64,000 nt of DNA. Origin: Sporothrix humicola (lineage: Eukaryota; Ascomycota; Sordariomycetes; Ophiostomatales; Ophiostomataceae). The notes under the pieces were generated by a model. The model was not told the DNA's origin and did not search any database. It was given only the letters and a program-made list of their open reading frames with translations. The stretch covers positions 62,001 to 126,000 of the forward strand of contig WNYE01000075.1 of the NCBI GenBank assembly GCA_021396245.1. Reading direction: 5' to 3'. Of this stretch, positions 11,234 through 23,327 are shown piece by piece. A program made the translations under genes and the position numbers. Positions within the stretch are counted from its first letter, which is position 1. Every line of letters begins with the position of its first letter.

Positions 11234-12458
11234 TTACATCAGAATGCACTTGGAGCAGCATCCTGCCTCAGTGTCGTTGTCGCTGACTTCAATCTTGTTT
11301 GATGGGCCGTTGGCGTTCGACGCACCGCTGCCGGTCGAGTAGCCCTGCATCTCGCGGTTGTACCGTCTGATCTCGCGAACGATGTCGTAGAATGCCTTGT
11401 CGACGTTGATCCGTGACTTCGCCGATGTCTCAATGAACTTGCAACCAAACGATCTTGCCAGCGCCTCGCCCTCTGTCGTTGTAAAGATTGTGGGTTAGCC
11501 GTCGATCTTTATCCTTATTCCAAGAGGCCCCCTGCTTTGGTTTGCTGGCATGTCCATCGTTGTCATCCACAACTTACCTTGTCTGGTCACCTCGCGCTCG
11601 GACTCGAGATCGCACTTGTTGCCCACCACGACCATGGGGAAGTAGTCCTTGTCCTTAACGCGCAGAATCTGTTGCTGGAAGGTCGTGATCTCCTCGAAGC
11701 TCTGGCGCGACGTGATCGAGTAAACGAGCAAGAAGCCCTCGCCTGTCCGCATATACTGCTCCCGCATCGCCGAGTACTCCTCCTGACCGGCCGTATCGAG
11801 CACATCGAGCAATGCAACCTCGTCGTCAATGACGCACTGCTTGCGGTAAGAGTCTGGAAAAGAGAAAAAAGAGAAAGAGAGTTAGCTAGGTCGCGCGGTA
11901 GAAATGCGGATTGGGTACGCGATAAAGGGATTGCGCACCTTCAATTGTTGGGTCGTATTCGTCAACGAAATGGCTCTGGATCAGCTGGATGGTCAAGCAA
12001 GATTTGCCTACACCACCACCGCCAACCACGACCAGCTTGTATTCTCTGAGAAACTATAGGTGGTGAAAGATGCATCGTTAGTCAACAAGGCTCCCACTAG
12101 ATGGCTGTGTTTGATGGGATTGGCTGGGGCTGAAGGTGTGAGAGAGAGGCTGCGTGATAGGAGGTGGATAATGGAATTGGAATGACTGCGCAGCCGCGCA
12201 TGCATCACGGCGTAAGACGGGACGTAGCCGCGGCAGAGACGCTGAAAAATCGAAAGAAAACAATTGTGATGGACATGAAATGAGCAGAGCTGGATGGATG
12301 CGAATGCGAATGACGGGTGATTTCTGCCGTTGCTGGAGAAAGCCTGTGACGTCTCCTCCGGCAAGGAGCAAAATAGGGGGCAGAGAGGCGAACTGTGCAG
12401 GAAAAGTAGATGCGAGCGAAATCGCAGTGTCGCCGGATCGTCGTACCTTGGATGCCAT
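11234..12458 (-). CDS. ras1: Small GTPase Ras, four exons
   Basis: Exons 12447-12458, 11939-12053, 11578-11853 and 11234-11472 join in frame to 213 aa. The first exon codes only for MASK. The P-loop GGGGVGKS is at residues 15-22, the effector loop reads YDPTIEDSYRKQ, switch II reads DTAGQEEYSAM with the catalytic Gln, and NKCD and ETSAKS bind guanine. The end CCSKCILM is a CaaX box with a neighbouring Cys pair for palmitoylation, so the protein should sit on the plasma membrane. Fungal Ras of this type signals to adenylate cyclase and MAP-kinase cascades in growth, polarity and infection-related development. All three introns are GT-AG (GTACGA, GTGCGC and GTAAGT donors). P-loop and switch residues look wild type, with no activating change. 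Ras numbering differs among fungi (Ras1/RasA/Ras2), so the symbol is indicative. Confidence 0.96.
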
Positions 12459-15400
12459 TGTGACGAGAGTCTGCTGCGTGATCACACAACAGAAAAGGAT
12501 GAGGAGGTGGAAGAGGAGGAGTTAAAGAAAAGAAGCGGGTGAGAAGTCGAATCGAATCGAGCGAGACAAATCGAAGCGGGATGTTTCGACGAGCCAAAGC
12601 GAGGAGTCGGAACGAGAAAGGTCAGAGGTCGAGAAAGAGGGAGGCTCTATCTTCGGCGTCGAAAAAAAGGCGATTGTGTGTTCTTCGAAAGCCGAAAGCT
12701 GTTGTTGTACTCGAAGAAGAAAAAAAAGAAAAGCCGGGATGAATGCACGATTGCAGAAGCGAGGATGGAAAACAACGGTGGTTGGGGAGTGTTTTCGCTC
12801 GTGGTGCTTTTTGGGAAAGGGAAAAAAAGTGGAGGGGGAAGACAGAGAGAGAGAAGAGAGGACCAGCAGAGAGGAGAGGAACCGGCGATCGCTGTGCTTT
12901 TTTGCGAGGTTCCTTATTTTACCCTTTTTTATTTCACTCTTCTTTTTCTGGGTCCGGGGCGGGTTTTTTTCAGGAGGCCAGGCCCGAAGAGACAGCAGCA
13001 GCAACAGAAAAGATACGGGACATGCGTGCCTATGGGGAAAGGTCGCCAGGTGCAAGTGTGGGCTCCCTGGATGGGTAGTCCTTGGGATTTGATGGTCTCT
13101 AGACAAAGTTGGGACTAGTTGATGATCAATGGGTAGCGGAGGGGAGGGGGGTTTGCGTTGTATCCCTTTACTATCGGGGTCTCCCTGGTCGAACTCCTTT
13201 TCTTGGTGCGTTTTTGGTGTGTTTTTGTGCTGTGCTTGGTCGGGGGCCAGGTGAGACTTTGGAAGGACGATCGATCGAGGCAATTGGGATTGATACAGTG
13301 GAAGCGTGCAAGTGAGAACGCTGTGGTGTGAGCAGAGCGACGACGAGAGAGATGACGAGGATGTGAGGGCCAAAATGTGAGGCCGAAGATGGTAAAAATA
13401 ATCGTGCAAAAATAAAGAATATACGCAAATAGGGGGCGGCTGAGAAAAAGGGAGAGGAGGGAGAAAGAGAAAGAGAGGGCAAAGAGAAGGCGAAAAGGAA
13501 GATGTGGCGGAAAAACGGGCTTGGTGTTGCGGCAAAGGGATGCGATAGAGTGCTGTCAATGGACGAATGCGAGAAGAAGAAAAGGACAGAAGAGAGAGAG
13601 GATGTTGAGATGTGAAGAGAAACAGAAACGGAAACACAATCACAAGACACAAACTTCCGTAAAGGAAACGAAACCACAAACTCGAATTAGGAAGCCACGA
13701 CGCAGCGCCAAATCAACAACGATAGGCCACACTGGGAAACCGCGATGGATGTCCCAATTCACAGGAAACAACCAACAGGAGAAGGCACAACACAGGAGAA
13801 GGGACCAAAAGGGCAAGTGCAGGGGGGCAGAAAGGTGGGAAAAGGGGGGACCCGGCGCCAGAGCACTAGAACAGGGTGTGTGGGTTTGTGCGTCAAGATG
13901 GTGTGGTGGGATTGGTGGGCTTTGGGCCTTTGGAGCCTTTGGAGTCTTTTGGTGGGCTTCTCAGGCTTTTTGGTGGGCTTCGCTGGTTTCTTTTGGGTTG
14001 GATTGGGTGTGGCAGCGCCGACCTTCAAGCGCTCACAGCGACACTGAGTTGACCCTGGTGCTTCTTTCTGTTTTGGGGAGATTTTCAGTCCTTGCCTCTC
14101 TTCGTCCACACAAACTATCCCGGCAACCGCCCACGGACCCACTCTCTTTGCTGCTTGGCTTGCTTCTGGTGGTGCTCTTGCTGTTTGCTGCCGCCGTTCC
14201 TACCCTTTCTTGTCATATGTCGGACGGAGACCCCAGCGTGCAGCCGGCAGGAGCAATTGCGGCCGGTAAGTCATGTGCGCCGGCATGTTCAATACACAGT
14301 ACAAGTTGAAGCAAGCGTATTCTACAAGTGGATGTACGGAGTACGACATACACACTAAGTAGTTCTCGAGGCCGTTGATTCCATGTGGCACGCCTCGCCA
14401 TATGAGCGATGCTATGCATGCCGTTTTGTGGCCGCTCATTGCATGAGATTGTGTGGGAGCCATGGACGCTGCCGAGTGGGTTGCGCCTTCCGTGCTACGA
14501 GCAAAAGTACTCCGTAATCCATACTTCGTACTTGCCTTCCACTTGAAGTATCTCAAGGTGAGCATTTACGATACCTCGAAAGCTCTAACAACCCAAAGAA
14601 GCACCAGTGGCGACTGCGGGTGTTGCCCGCCGCTCCAACAGCTTACCGTTTGCCATATCTCACCATTAGCTTGAGGAGCTATAGTGGACCAATGCAAAGC
14701 CAAACGAGACCCAATGCAGTCAAATGCAGCCAACGACGCACGCTCGCACGCTAGACGTTCTGGTGTGCAGGCTGGGAAACTGGGGCGGCAAGCTGCAAGC
14801 TAGGACGGGTAGCGTACTTTTTCTTGTTGGGCAGGAGCGACCTTTCGCTTTTGTATCTCACCATTCAACTCATTCACAACCTTTCGTCTCATGGGTGTAT
14901 TCTTATTCTGGGCGCATCTGCATGGCGCCGGCAGGCCTGGGAAGCACAAACAGGAGCTTTGCGTAGGATGCGGAGAGGATGGATGGACCCTTACTTTGAA
15001 CGTCGCAGTGAGAATGGAAAAAGCACCACACAAAAGGGGACAAACAAATAGGACAATGGGACAAAAGGACAGCCAATAGTAGCCAATCACTCTCCGGCAA
15101 CACAATGTGCGACGCTGACCGGCGGTTGACGACAGAGCATGTTTGGACGAAGGCGAGACGTGCTCGGCGGCAAGAATAAGAAAAAAGTAGACAATTAAAA
15201 AGAGCCGAAAAGATCACGAAACCGACGAAATAAAGTTTGCATTTTTGCCTCTCGTTCTTTCCCTCTCCGGCGCCGATCCAAGCCCCAGAAACACACAGTC
15301 ACAGCAAGAGCAGAGCAGAGCAGGGTAGGGGATGTTCAGGGAAGGCGCGAGGGGAAAGGTAAAGAAGAGGAAGCACCTTATTTCTTAGGAGACATTCGCA

Positions 15401-18400
15401 TAGCTGCCGACCTGGGAGCCTCCGGCTCTGCCACCCTGGCACTGGAGCCTTTTCTCTCTCTGGTGTCTCTGTTTCTTTGCTTTTTCTGTCTCGTTCTTTC
15501 GTTCGCATGGCGCAAGCGGGGACATGGATACAACACTGTGCGGGCACGGTGTCTACATGTGGGAGAGAGACAACAAGGGGGCCGCTTGTGGGTTCCGGAC
15601 TGAGGAAGGAGTGATGGTCTGGAATACTCCGTGTGAAGTCACAAATGTGAGTGAGAGTGTTCCTTTCGTGGAGGGCAACATTGGAACGATGAGATCGAAG
15701 GAGGAAGGCATGACGGCGGAAGGGCGGCCAAGGCAGGTGCGCAATGACGAGCACGACAGCACCGAAATATGCAGCATACCAAAGGCCCAACGTCTTTGAG
15801 CACAGAGTAAATAAATAACATTAAATACAAGAATCTCGCATCCAGCCAACGTCCACCCGTTGCGCTCGTCTTTCGTTGCCCGTCTGCAGGCAATCTGCAC
15901 GTCTCTATGCAGTGCACGTTGCTGCACGAGCGTTGAACCGTGCCCGGCTCTGTGCGGTCTGCGGTGTGCGACGTACGGGGTGTATTACGGAGGCGTAAAT
16001 GCTCTTGTACGTCGTCTTGATGTTGCTTGTTTAAACATAAAGTAGTCAATACGGAGTACAAAGTAGATACAAAGTACACCGTCGAGTGGATCTCATATGC
16101 AGCCTGCTGGTAGCCACAGTGCCGGTCTGGGAGGAAAGAGGCAAGGAGGCATGGCATAGACGCAAGGCAAGAACATAACGAAGCAGGGGCAACGCAGCAA
16201 GGCAAGGCAAGAAGGCAGCTTCCATTCGTACGAATCGTGTAACAGCCTTCTCGATAGCTCCTGCCCCGTTTTTTGCCAAAATGTCTTCCTGCCCTTTTAG
16301 CCACCAGGCGGGCGACAACGCAGATTGACAGAACAACACAAATGGCAAAAATAGGGAAGGCTCGCGGTTGTTTATTCGACATCCCCGCTTTCTTCTGTCC
16401 TGTTACCTCTTATGTCTGTTCTCCTATTTGTCTTCATTTGTTCTCATCTCGCCCACCGCTCTCCCCAGCGGGACGAAAGGAAGAATCGGCTGTTTTTTCT
16501 TTCTTTCTTTCTGTTATTATTGCTCCAACTGTCAACTCCAACAGCCCCAGCAGCAATCTCGCCTTGCCCCATTGTCGACGGTAATCCACCTTGCAAATAA
16601 GCACCCGCAAAAACCACAGACCACAGACCACCGGCTGGCTGTCCTTGGAAGCAACGGCTTTCAGTGGGACGACAATAAGACGGGCAAGGCGAATGATACA
16701 GAAGCCAGAGATTGCCTTGCGAGGAAGAGGGAAAGAAACCCGTTGAAAATCCAGCTTAAACACAGGCAAGCCTTTAGGACGTCCGGTATCCAAAAGAATC
16801 ATCATCTTACCAAGACTCATCCATCATCTTGTGAAAGCCACAGCTTTTCTTCTTGATTCGTTCAGATGACGATCAGAGATATGATTGGGACTCTGCGAAT
16901 GGGGAACGGCCAGGCCGAGATGTCCCACAGTTTCCCTACTGATATTGTCCGAAATGTTTGAACGATTGCAGATTGCATCTGATTCGATTCATGTCGCCGC
17001 GACTGCAGTCTGTCCAGCGCATCGGAGTCCATCAAATCGGGTTTGGCCAAGGTATCGTGGCGAGCTGAGTGGCCGACAGTGACGATCCGCCCCCGACGAT
17101 CGGCACCAATCCATGAAGCAGAGCATACGACGTTCCAACGTGCCCTGGAGCCCGGCTCCCAGCAAGCTCAGAAAGCCCAGCTGGTGAAAAGCATCTTTTT
17201 CTATCAACTACAAGTATTAACTCGGCCGAAGCAACCAACCAGTAGCAAAAAAGCGGGAACGCGAAAATCATGGAAGATGGGGATGAAAAACGTCCTGGGT
17301 CTGGCCAGGTCAAATTCGTTCTTGTCCTCGTCCTCGCTCTCGTCGCCGTTGCAGGTTCTGTTGCAATATTTGAAAAATCTCCGTAGTCCACAACGCCCAC
17401 CGAGGAGCCAAAGCAAGCAAACAAGCAAACAAGAAAACCGGTGCAGTGGCACTAGGACGAAAGCAGTGCAAGTCAAACAAGGAAACGAGACAAGAACGAC
17501 AAGAGCGACCAAGAGACTGGAGTCCAGACCAGCAGGGAAGAGCAACAAAAGACAGAGAATGATCGACATTGGGCACGTTCATCCTCGTTTCTGTGTCTCT
17601 GTGCCTGCTTTCTGATGTCTCTGTGTCTCTTGTGCCCCTTGGTGATCGGTGCACGCTCGTTTGCCAGATCAGTTGTCAGTCAATCAACGTCTGTGGACTG
17701 CGGAGAGTGCCTCTAATTTGAGTCAACATGCGCCGAGCCACACATCCCACAGACCGAAAAAAAATCGGCCAAAAATCTGTCAGGAGTTTGCGAGAAGATG
17801 GCCACTGAGTGAATTAGGAAATTGAGGGTGTGGTCCGTCGTCTTCTGCCTTGGATTTGATACAAAGAAAATCAACGGAAACACGAACGAAAAGCCAATGG
17901 CGGCGCCGCGTTGGGTTTAGTTTGGCAGCCCACCCCAAGAAATTTAATCAAAGGAAGGTTTCTAGAACGAATTTGAAAAAAAAGGGGGAACAATCTCTGA
18001 AAATAAGGAACCAAGAAAAAGGGGACATCCAAGTCAAACTTGTACGCGCACTTCCTGTCCCCGTGCAGGAAACTTTGGGGACGGGGAAATTTGCTCCACG
18101 GCGTGGCCGGCCGTTTGAGAGCGAGACAAGAAGACAAAAAGGCAAAAGACAAACGAAATAAGGTTTTCCCTGGCTGCGGTCTTGTTACATGATTTATTTG
18201 CAAGGCCAGGGGTCCTTATCTTCTGTTTCCTCTGTCTCCTTAAGATCATCCACGGCTCTTGATTTCCCTTGATCTTGTGACGTATTATTCTCGTTTCTCG
18301 CGTTCAGTATCCTCGTTCTTTCATCCCATCTTCGCGAGGCGTTTTCCAAGATGCGTCTTTAACCATTTCGATCGTTTCTCGACTGTCTTGGAACAGCCTT

Positions 18401-19502
18401 TCCGCACAGAGCTTCAGTCTAAAAGCGAGATGGGCAAGGCGTGAACAAGATGCAAGGCGAACAGACGCAAAAAGACAGAACAGACTCGTGCTAAGTTGAA
18501 GCTATTGCTTTTCCTGGCGGCCCCTTGCAGAGCGGAAAGATGCACAAAGGAGCGTGAATACGTATGCCGGCATGGAATAAGGATCCTCCATTTTTTACCT
18601 CCGTGCACACTCTCCTTTTCATCAATGGTAGAATACGTGATGGCAGATAAGAGACGTCGACATGGGGGTCTAATACCGGGATCCCCGCTACCTGCAGCCG
18701 ATGCGGAACGGGCTTGGCTACGGAAATCAAGATAATAATCAACACGGAAAGCAGACGTAAGAGAAGTGAACATTGTTCGTCATATATCAAGATGCCAATT
18801 GCACATTTGACCGTACGAGGTTCGATTATCATATGCAGCCCCCATGCTACAAGTTGGTAAGAGACGTGGGGGCGAGCCGACCGAGGCCTTTTCTGTTCGT
18901 TTCGTTCATGTCTTTTATCGGTGAGAGCCAATGAAAGTACGGAGTAGGGTGTCAACCTTTCACAACATCTTTCTCTTCTCGTCTTCGCCTACCCCGGTTG
19001 AGCCTATTATTGCTATTCAATCGTCTTTCGTCTGCTGTGACGCCAAACTCGGGAGATGGAAGGGTCAGTTCGGCTTCCATTTTCTATGCATGGAACGGCC
19101 ATGGGTCTGAAGCAAACCGGCCGACATGGGATGCCAAACCCACGTGCGGGCAGAGAGTGGTACAAAGCGACGTTTGCAAACATGCCCTGGCCCACGCTGA
19201 TGATCCTTTGGTTCTTGGAGACTGGCAGGCTTACGGGACATTTTATTTTCGTTTGTTTCATCTATGGTGTAGTATGCCGTAGATTGTTCTTGCTTGTTCT
19301 TATTTTGTTCTTTAGATTTTGGTGACGGATGAGGCCAGTATCCGCAGTGTTTGAAAAAATCATCATGCACTTTTCATGCACGTAGCCGTTGAGCCACTGT
19401 CCTCACGCGTGTAAGTCGACACAATCTCATACGTCGTGGGGTTATATTCAGAGCCGGCGCCTCATTAACTGCCGCCTGCTCACCCCGACCGTCGGCCTTC
19501 GC
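12459..19502. other. 7-kb region without a recognised gene
   Basis: The left third (12500-13700) is pyrimidine-rich on the minus strand and probably contains the Ras promoter and leader; its long minus-strand frames are Ser/Leu/Phe low-complexity artefacts. At 14218 a short frame (MSDGDPSVQPAGAIAAG) ends at a GTAAGT donor-like site with no recognisable second exon. The motif family TACGNNGTA occurs at 14335, 14508, 14522, 16050 and 18938. No RNA gene, transposon terminus or conserved protein was recognised. Confidence 0.55.
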
Positions 19503-20788
19503 TCACTTCTCATCCCCCGACTCGTCGTCCTCGCCCTCGACTGTGATCCTCCGGCCCTGGACATTCTCGACGACCTCCGCCACCAGGCTCTCCAAGTATT
19601 CTGCATCCTTGCCCACCAGCGTGACTGTGTTCCGCTTCCGCTCCCACCGCGGGTAGCTGCCCACTTTGACGCCCTTCGGCTCGACCTTGGCGGCCAGTTC
19701 TGTGAGGTACGGCGCCACGATGCTTTCCGGCAGCGGCGTTGAGATGAGTACGCGCGCAATCTGGCGGCCCTCGAGGCGTGGCATCAGGAGCGGCGTCAGG
19801 TTGTCGAGCAGCATCTCAAACAAGCGCGGGACGCCCGGCAGGATATGGACATTGCCATTGACGCAGCAGACGGGCACCCACAGGTCTTCGCGCGGGAAGA
19901 TGAACTGCTTCTCGGGCGCAATGGCCGGGTCCGTGGGCAGCTCGACCATGCGCAGACGGGCACGCAGGGCCGGCGAGTCGACGTCCCAGTCGATTTCGGG
20001 CTGGTTGGGCCGGGGCCGGGCAATGGAGATCTCCTTCATGCGGCGATATGCCTCGTCGTAGAGCTTCACCTCGAGGCCGAACGCCTTGGCGATCGACGAG
20101 TACGTAATGTCGTCGTGTGTGGGTCCGATGCCGCCGCTGAAAGTGTGAGTGAGTGTCCAGGAATAAATACAACACTCATATATCTCTGTGAACTCACCTC
20201 GTCACGACAAAGTCGTAGTTCTCGCTCATGCGCCGGACAGCCTCGACAATCTGGCTTTCATCATCTTCAATGACCTCAACGCGTTTCAATGACTGGGTGT
20301 GTTAGTGGACAGTGCAGTATGACGTAAGAATATGAGCACATGATCGTTCACTTACAATTCCTAATGAAAAGCACCATTTTGCTACATAGGCAGAGTTTGT
20401 CTATCAAGTCAGTTGTTGGCTTTTTGCACGGAGCATATGAGATGAAGCACTCACATCTTTTGTCTATCAAATGTTAGCAAGTCTCTAGTGTTATATTCAA
20501 ATGGATATCAGGGTCGTATCGCACCTTTCCACCAAGAACCTCGTCGCCAATGATGAGACAGGCTGCCGTGTGGATCGGCTTGCTGTTGTTGCGGGCCGCA
20601 GTGGAGAGCTCGGCCATGACGGACAGCGTGGGCCGGGCCGCCGTGAAGCTGCTGTGAGCGGAAGCGAGGCCGGCACGGGCAGAAGACGCTGGCGGAATAG
20701 CCGAAGCAGAAGCGGAAGCGGAAGCACGAAGAAACGGCGATGTCGGCGCTGACACGTGACGTAGAACGTGGGAGAGGCGCTGCGACAT
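19503..20788 (-). CDS. MoCF/CinA-type (molybdopterin-binding-like) domain protein, five exons
   Basis: Exons 20525-20788, 20455-20463, 20356-20400, 20198-20292 and 19503-20136 join in frame to 348 aa. The N-terminus is rich in Ala, Ser and Arg and lacks acidic residues, as in a mitochondrial presequence; a second Met at residue 58 could give a cytosolic form. The domain starts with AACLIIGDEVLGGK, continues TKDTNSAYVAKWCFSLGI and VVTSGGIGPTHDD, and later has LPGVPRLFEMLL. These are hallmarks of the MoCF_biosynth fold shared by CinA and the N-terminal half of animal FAD synthase. Proteins of this stand-alone type may be FAD or nucleotide pyrophosphatases rather than molybdenum-cofactor enzymes; the substrate cannot be read from sequence. 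The second exon is only nine nucleotides (Thr-Lys-Asp), supported by flanking AG and GTGAGT and by restoration of the conserved GGKTxDTNSAY motif. It is divergent from the GMF gene. Confidence 0.9.
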
Positions 20789-21480
20789 GGAGAGGGGGAG
20801 AGGGAAAGCAAGACGAAAAGAAAGAAGGTAGAAAATGGAGGCTGAGAGGATGGGAGAGGTTATAAGAGAGTGTGCGAAAGATTGAGTGAGTGAGAAGTCT
20901 GCAACAAATGATGTGTGGTTTCTATTCAGCGTTGTAGTTGAGCACGTAACTGGCCAGCTCTTTCCCCTTTCCTCTCAGGAACAAGCACCGCGGGCGGAGA
21001 ACCGGAATGGTGGGGATTGATTGGAAAAGGGCAGGAGCGGGACGAGGATAGCGGATAGCGCTTGCCTCTGGATCGCATGTTTAGTGCATGCATCCGCTGA
21101 AACTGGGGCCAGATGGTGCCGACATAGCGGCCTCGTCTCAACTGGTCAGCGCCAACGGGCTCGGAGAGCGTCAAGAATGTGTCAGGGAAGGTGCCCCGCG
21201 CAAAGCTGTTGGGGGCGCGAGTGCGCCTTTGCTCTTTCCCCCCGCGACACGAACTACGCAATTGATTGATTCCAGCTTTGCGACTGCCTCTGCTTAATCT
21301 ACTCTTTCCGCAATCGCATGATACCCTCGCAAGCTCCTTCTGCACTTCGTTTTCCGGCCCCTGTCTTTTTATTCTGGTTCTCCGTCTCGTCTTTTGTCTT
21401 TTGTCCTCCGTTCCTCGTCCTCCGCTCGCCTTTCTCCACCCCGCCCATCCTGCGGCCACTCTCAAACACACATCGTCACT
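20789..21480. promoter_or_regulatory. Divergent promoter region (MoCF-domain gene / GMF)
   Basis: 692 bp between two head-to-head genes. The part before GMF is CT-rich and ends TCACTATGG. The part before the MoCF gene is CT-rich on the minus strand. No further gene is visible. Confidence 0.5.
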
Positions 21481-22021
21481 ATGGTGAGTCGGCTACACTG
21501 CTGGCCTGTTGGTAGCAAGCCAGGCTACCACATCGCTGCCGCGGTTCCCTTTCATCCTCAAAGAGCCAGTCAATTAACACTTCTTCTTCCTCCAGAGCTC
21601 CGAAGCTAGACTATATACCTTCTCCCAGGAGACCAAGGACCAGCTCCGCAAGTTCCGACTCGGCACCTCGCGCGCCCGCGACCCCCAGGCCGTCATCTAC
21701 CTTATCGACCGCGCCACCAAGGAGATCCGCCAGGACGAAGAAAAGACCGTCTACAAGAGCCTCGAGGAGATCGCCGACGACCTGCCCGAGAACTCGCCAC
21801 GCTTCGTGCTGCTGAGCTACCCCATGACCCTGCCGTCCGGCCGCCTGTCGTGCCCGTACGTCTTGCTGTACTACCTGCCCATCACCTGCAACAGCGAGCT
21901 GCGCATGTTGTATGCCGGCGCCAAGGAGCTGATGCGCAACACGAGCGAGGTCGGCAAGGTGCTGGACGTTGAGTCGACGGACGACTTTGAGGAACTGCCG
22001 GAGCGTCTTGGGTCGGCGTAG
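21481..22021 (+). CDS. GMF1: Glia maturation factor (ADF-homology actin regulator)
   Basis: The ATG is an exon of its own (21481-21483). A GTGAGT intron runs to a TTCCTCCAG acceptor, and exon 2 is 21596-22021. The 142-aa product (MSSEARLYTFSQETK) has exactly the family length. It is one ADF-homology domain with the GMF signature: RKFRLGTSRARDPQAVIYLI early, RFVLLSYPMTLPSGR and CPYVLLYYLP in the middle, and ELRMLYAGAKELM at the helix that binds Arp2/3. GMF debranches actin networks by binding the Arp2/3 complex rather than actin filaments. The intron placed directly after the start codon is the only way to give this frame an ATG. It is convergent with NBP35, with 259 bp between the two stops. 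Confidence 0.96.
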
Positions 22022-22280
22022 ACGGGAGTGCAGAAGACACGATCGAGGGACGTGGGCCACAACAAGTGTCATAATGACCCTTTGCTTTTTATATTGGACA
22101 GAATTGCTTGGACACACGGGAAAGGCGCTCTACTCGAATTTTTACTGTTATGATTGTATCCTGTGTTATATTGCAAGGTATCCTGTGCCGTTATGTGATC
22201 GTAAAGAAAGCAAACGCTATGTAAATGCAGCAATGTATGTACAAAAGATAGGCTCGGACAAGCCCATGGCCTGGCTGGCC

Positions 22281-23327
22281 TCACTTGGTCTTTTCGTCCT
22301 CGTCCTCTGGCAGCACCTGCGACCCGTCTAGGCCCAGCTCTGTTGCCAACGACCGCACCACTGTCTTCAATGCTGTGCACGCCGGGCTGTCTGGGTAGCT
22401 GTCAAAGAAGCTCTCGCCGTAGTCGCAGGCCATGCCGATCCGCGGATCCAGAGGCACGGCTCCCAGGAACGGCAGGCCCAGCTCCTCTGCCAGGCCGCGT
22501 CCGCCACCTGTCGTTGCACGGAAAATCTGGCTCTCATGCCGGCACTTGGGACACACGAACCCGCTCATGTTCTCGACAATGCCCAGTACGCGGATCCCCG
22601 CCTTGCGGCAAAAGTCGATTTCCTTGCGCACGTCCAGCAGCGCCACTTCCTGCGGCGTCGTCACGACCACGGCGCCGTCGATGCCGCTCTCGCCCAGGAA
22701 CGCGTTGACGCTCAGATGCTCATCGCTCGTGCCGGGCGGCGTGTCCACCAACAGGAAATCCAGGTCGCCCCAGTCCACGTCCTTCAAGAACTGCTTGATG
22801 AGGCCGTTCTTCTTTGCGCCGCGCCAGATAATGGCATCGTCGCGGTTTGGCAGCATAAACTGGATGCTCATCACGCCCAAATTGTCCGTCACCCACACGG
22901 GCGACCATCCGGCACTGCTAACATGGATTATCTCTTCCTCGACGCCCATCATCTTGGGGATGCTCGGCCCGCAAATGTCCGTGTCCATGATGCCCACATT
23001 GCTGTCTGGGTTTGCCGAGAATGCGTGGGCCAGCAACGTTGTGAATGTGCTCTTGCCCACGCCACCCTTGCCGCTGAGCACCAAAATCTTGTGCTTGACG
23101 TTTTCGAGCCGCGCCGTGATCACGGGGATGTCTGGGTCTGGGCCCTTGGGCGCCGATGCGCAGATCTCTTGGTTCGGACAGCCAGCACACGAATCAGCCT
23201 GGCCAGCCTGCTCCGACTCCGGGCCGGGACAGTGCTCTGGCTCGGGCGCGACAAGCTTCGGCTTCGACTTGAGCGGGTTCGCAAGGACGTCCTCGACCGG
23301 CTCGGGCAGCTCCAGTGCCGGCGCCAT
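22281..23327 (-). CDS. NBP35: Cytosolic Fe-S cluster assembly P-loop ATPase NBP35
   Basis: One exon, 348 aa, the normal NBP35 length. The N-terminal four-Cys cluster (CX13CX2CX5C, near residues 34-57) that holds a [4Fe-4S] cluster is present and separates NBP35 from its partner CFD1. The deviant Walker A motif SGKGGVGKST follows, then DTDICGPSIP, LLVDTPPGTSDEHL and, near the C-terminus, CPKC (bridging-cluster cysteines) in SGFVCPKCRHES. NBP35 and CFD1 form the scaffold of the cytosolic iron-sulfur assembly system that loads nuclear and cytosolic apoproteins. The start chosen is MAPALELPEP; frame continues open upstream but with leader-like composition. No intron. Confidence 0.97.
   Translation of the reverse strand: MAPALELPEPVEDVLANPLKSKPKLVAPEPEHCPGPESEQAGQADSCAGCPNQEICASAPKGPDPDIPVITARLENVKHKILVLSGKGGVGKSTFTTLLAHAFSANPDSNVGIMDTDICGPSIPKMMGVEEEIIHVSSAGWSPVWVTDNLGVMSIQFMLPNRDDAIIWRGAKKNGLIKQFLKDVDWGDLDFLLVDTPPGTSDEHLSVNAFLGESGIDGAVVVTTPQEVALLDVRKEIDFCRKAGIRVLGIVENMSGFVCPKCRHESQIFRATTGGGRGLAEELGLPFLGAVPLDPRIGMACDYGESFFDSYPDSPACTALKTVVRSLATELGLDGSQVLPEDEDEKTK

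Noticed and set aside
12522..13679. Long minus-strand frame (about 385 codons)
   Set aside because: The product is a Ser/Leu/Phe/Pro low-complexity string without domain or codon-like pattern, running through the pyrimidine-rich DNA upstream of Ras.
18780..18860. GGTTCGATTATC resembling a tRNA T arm
   Set aside because: No pairing acceptor stem or D arm could be placed around it.
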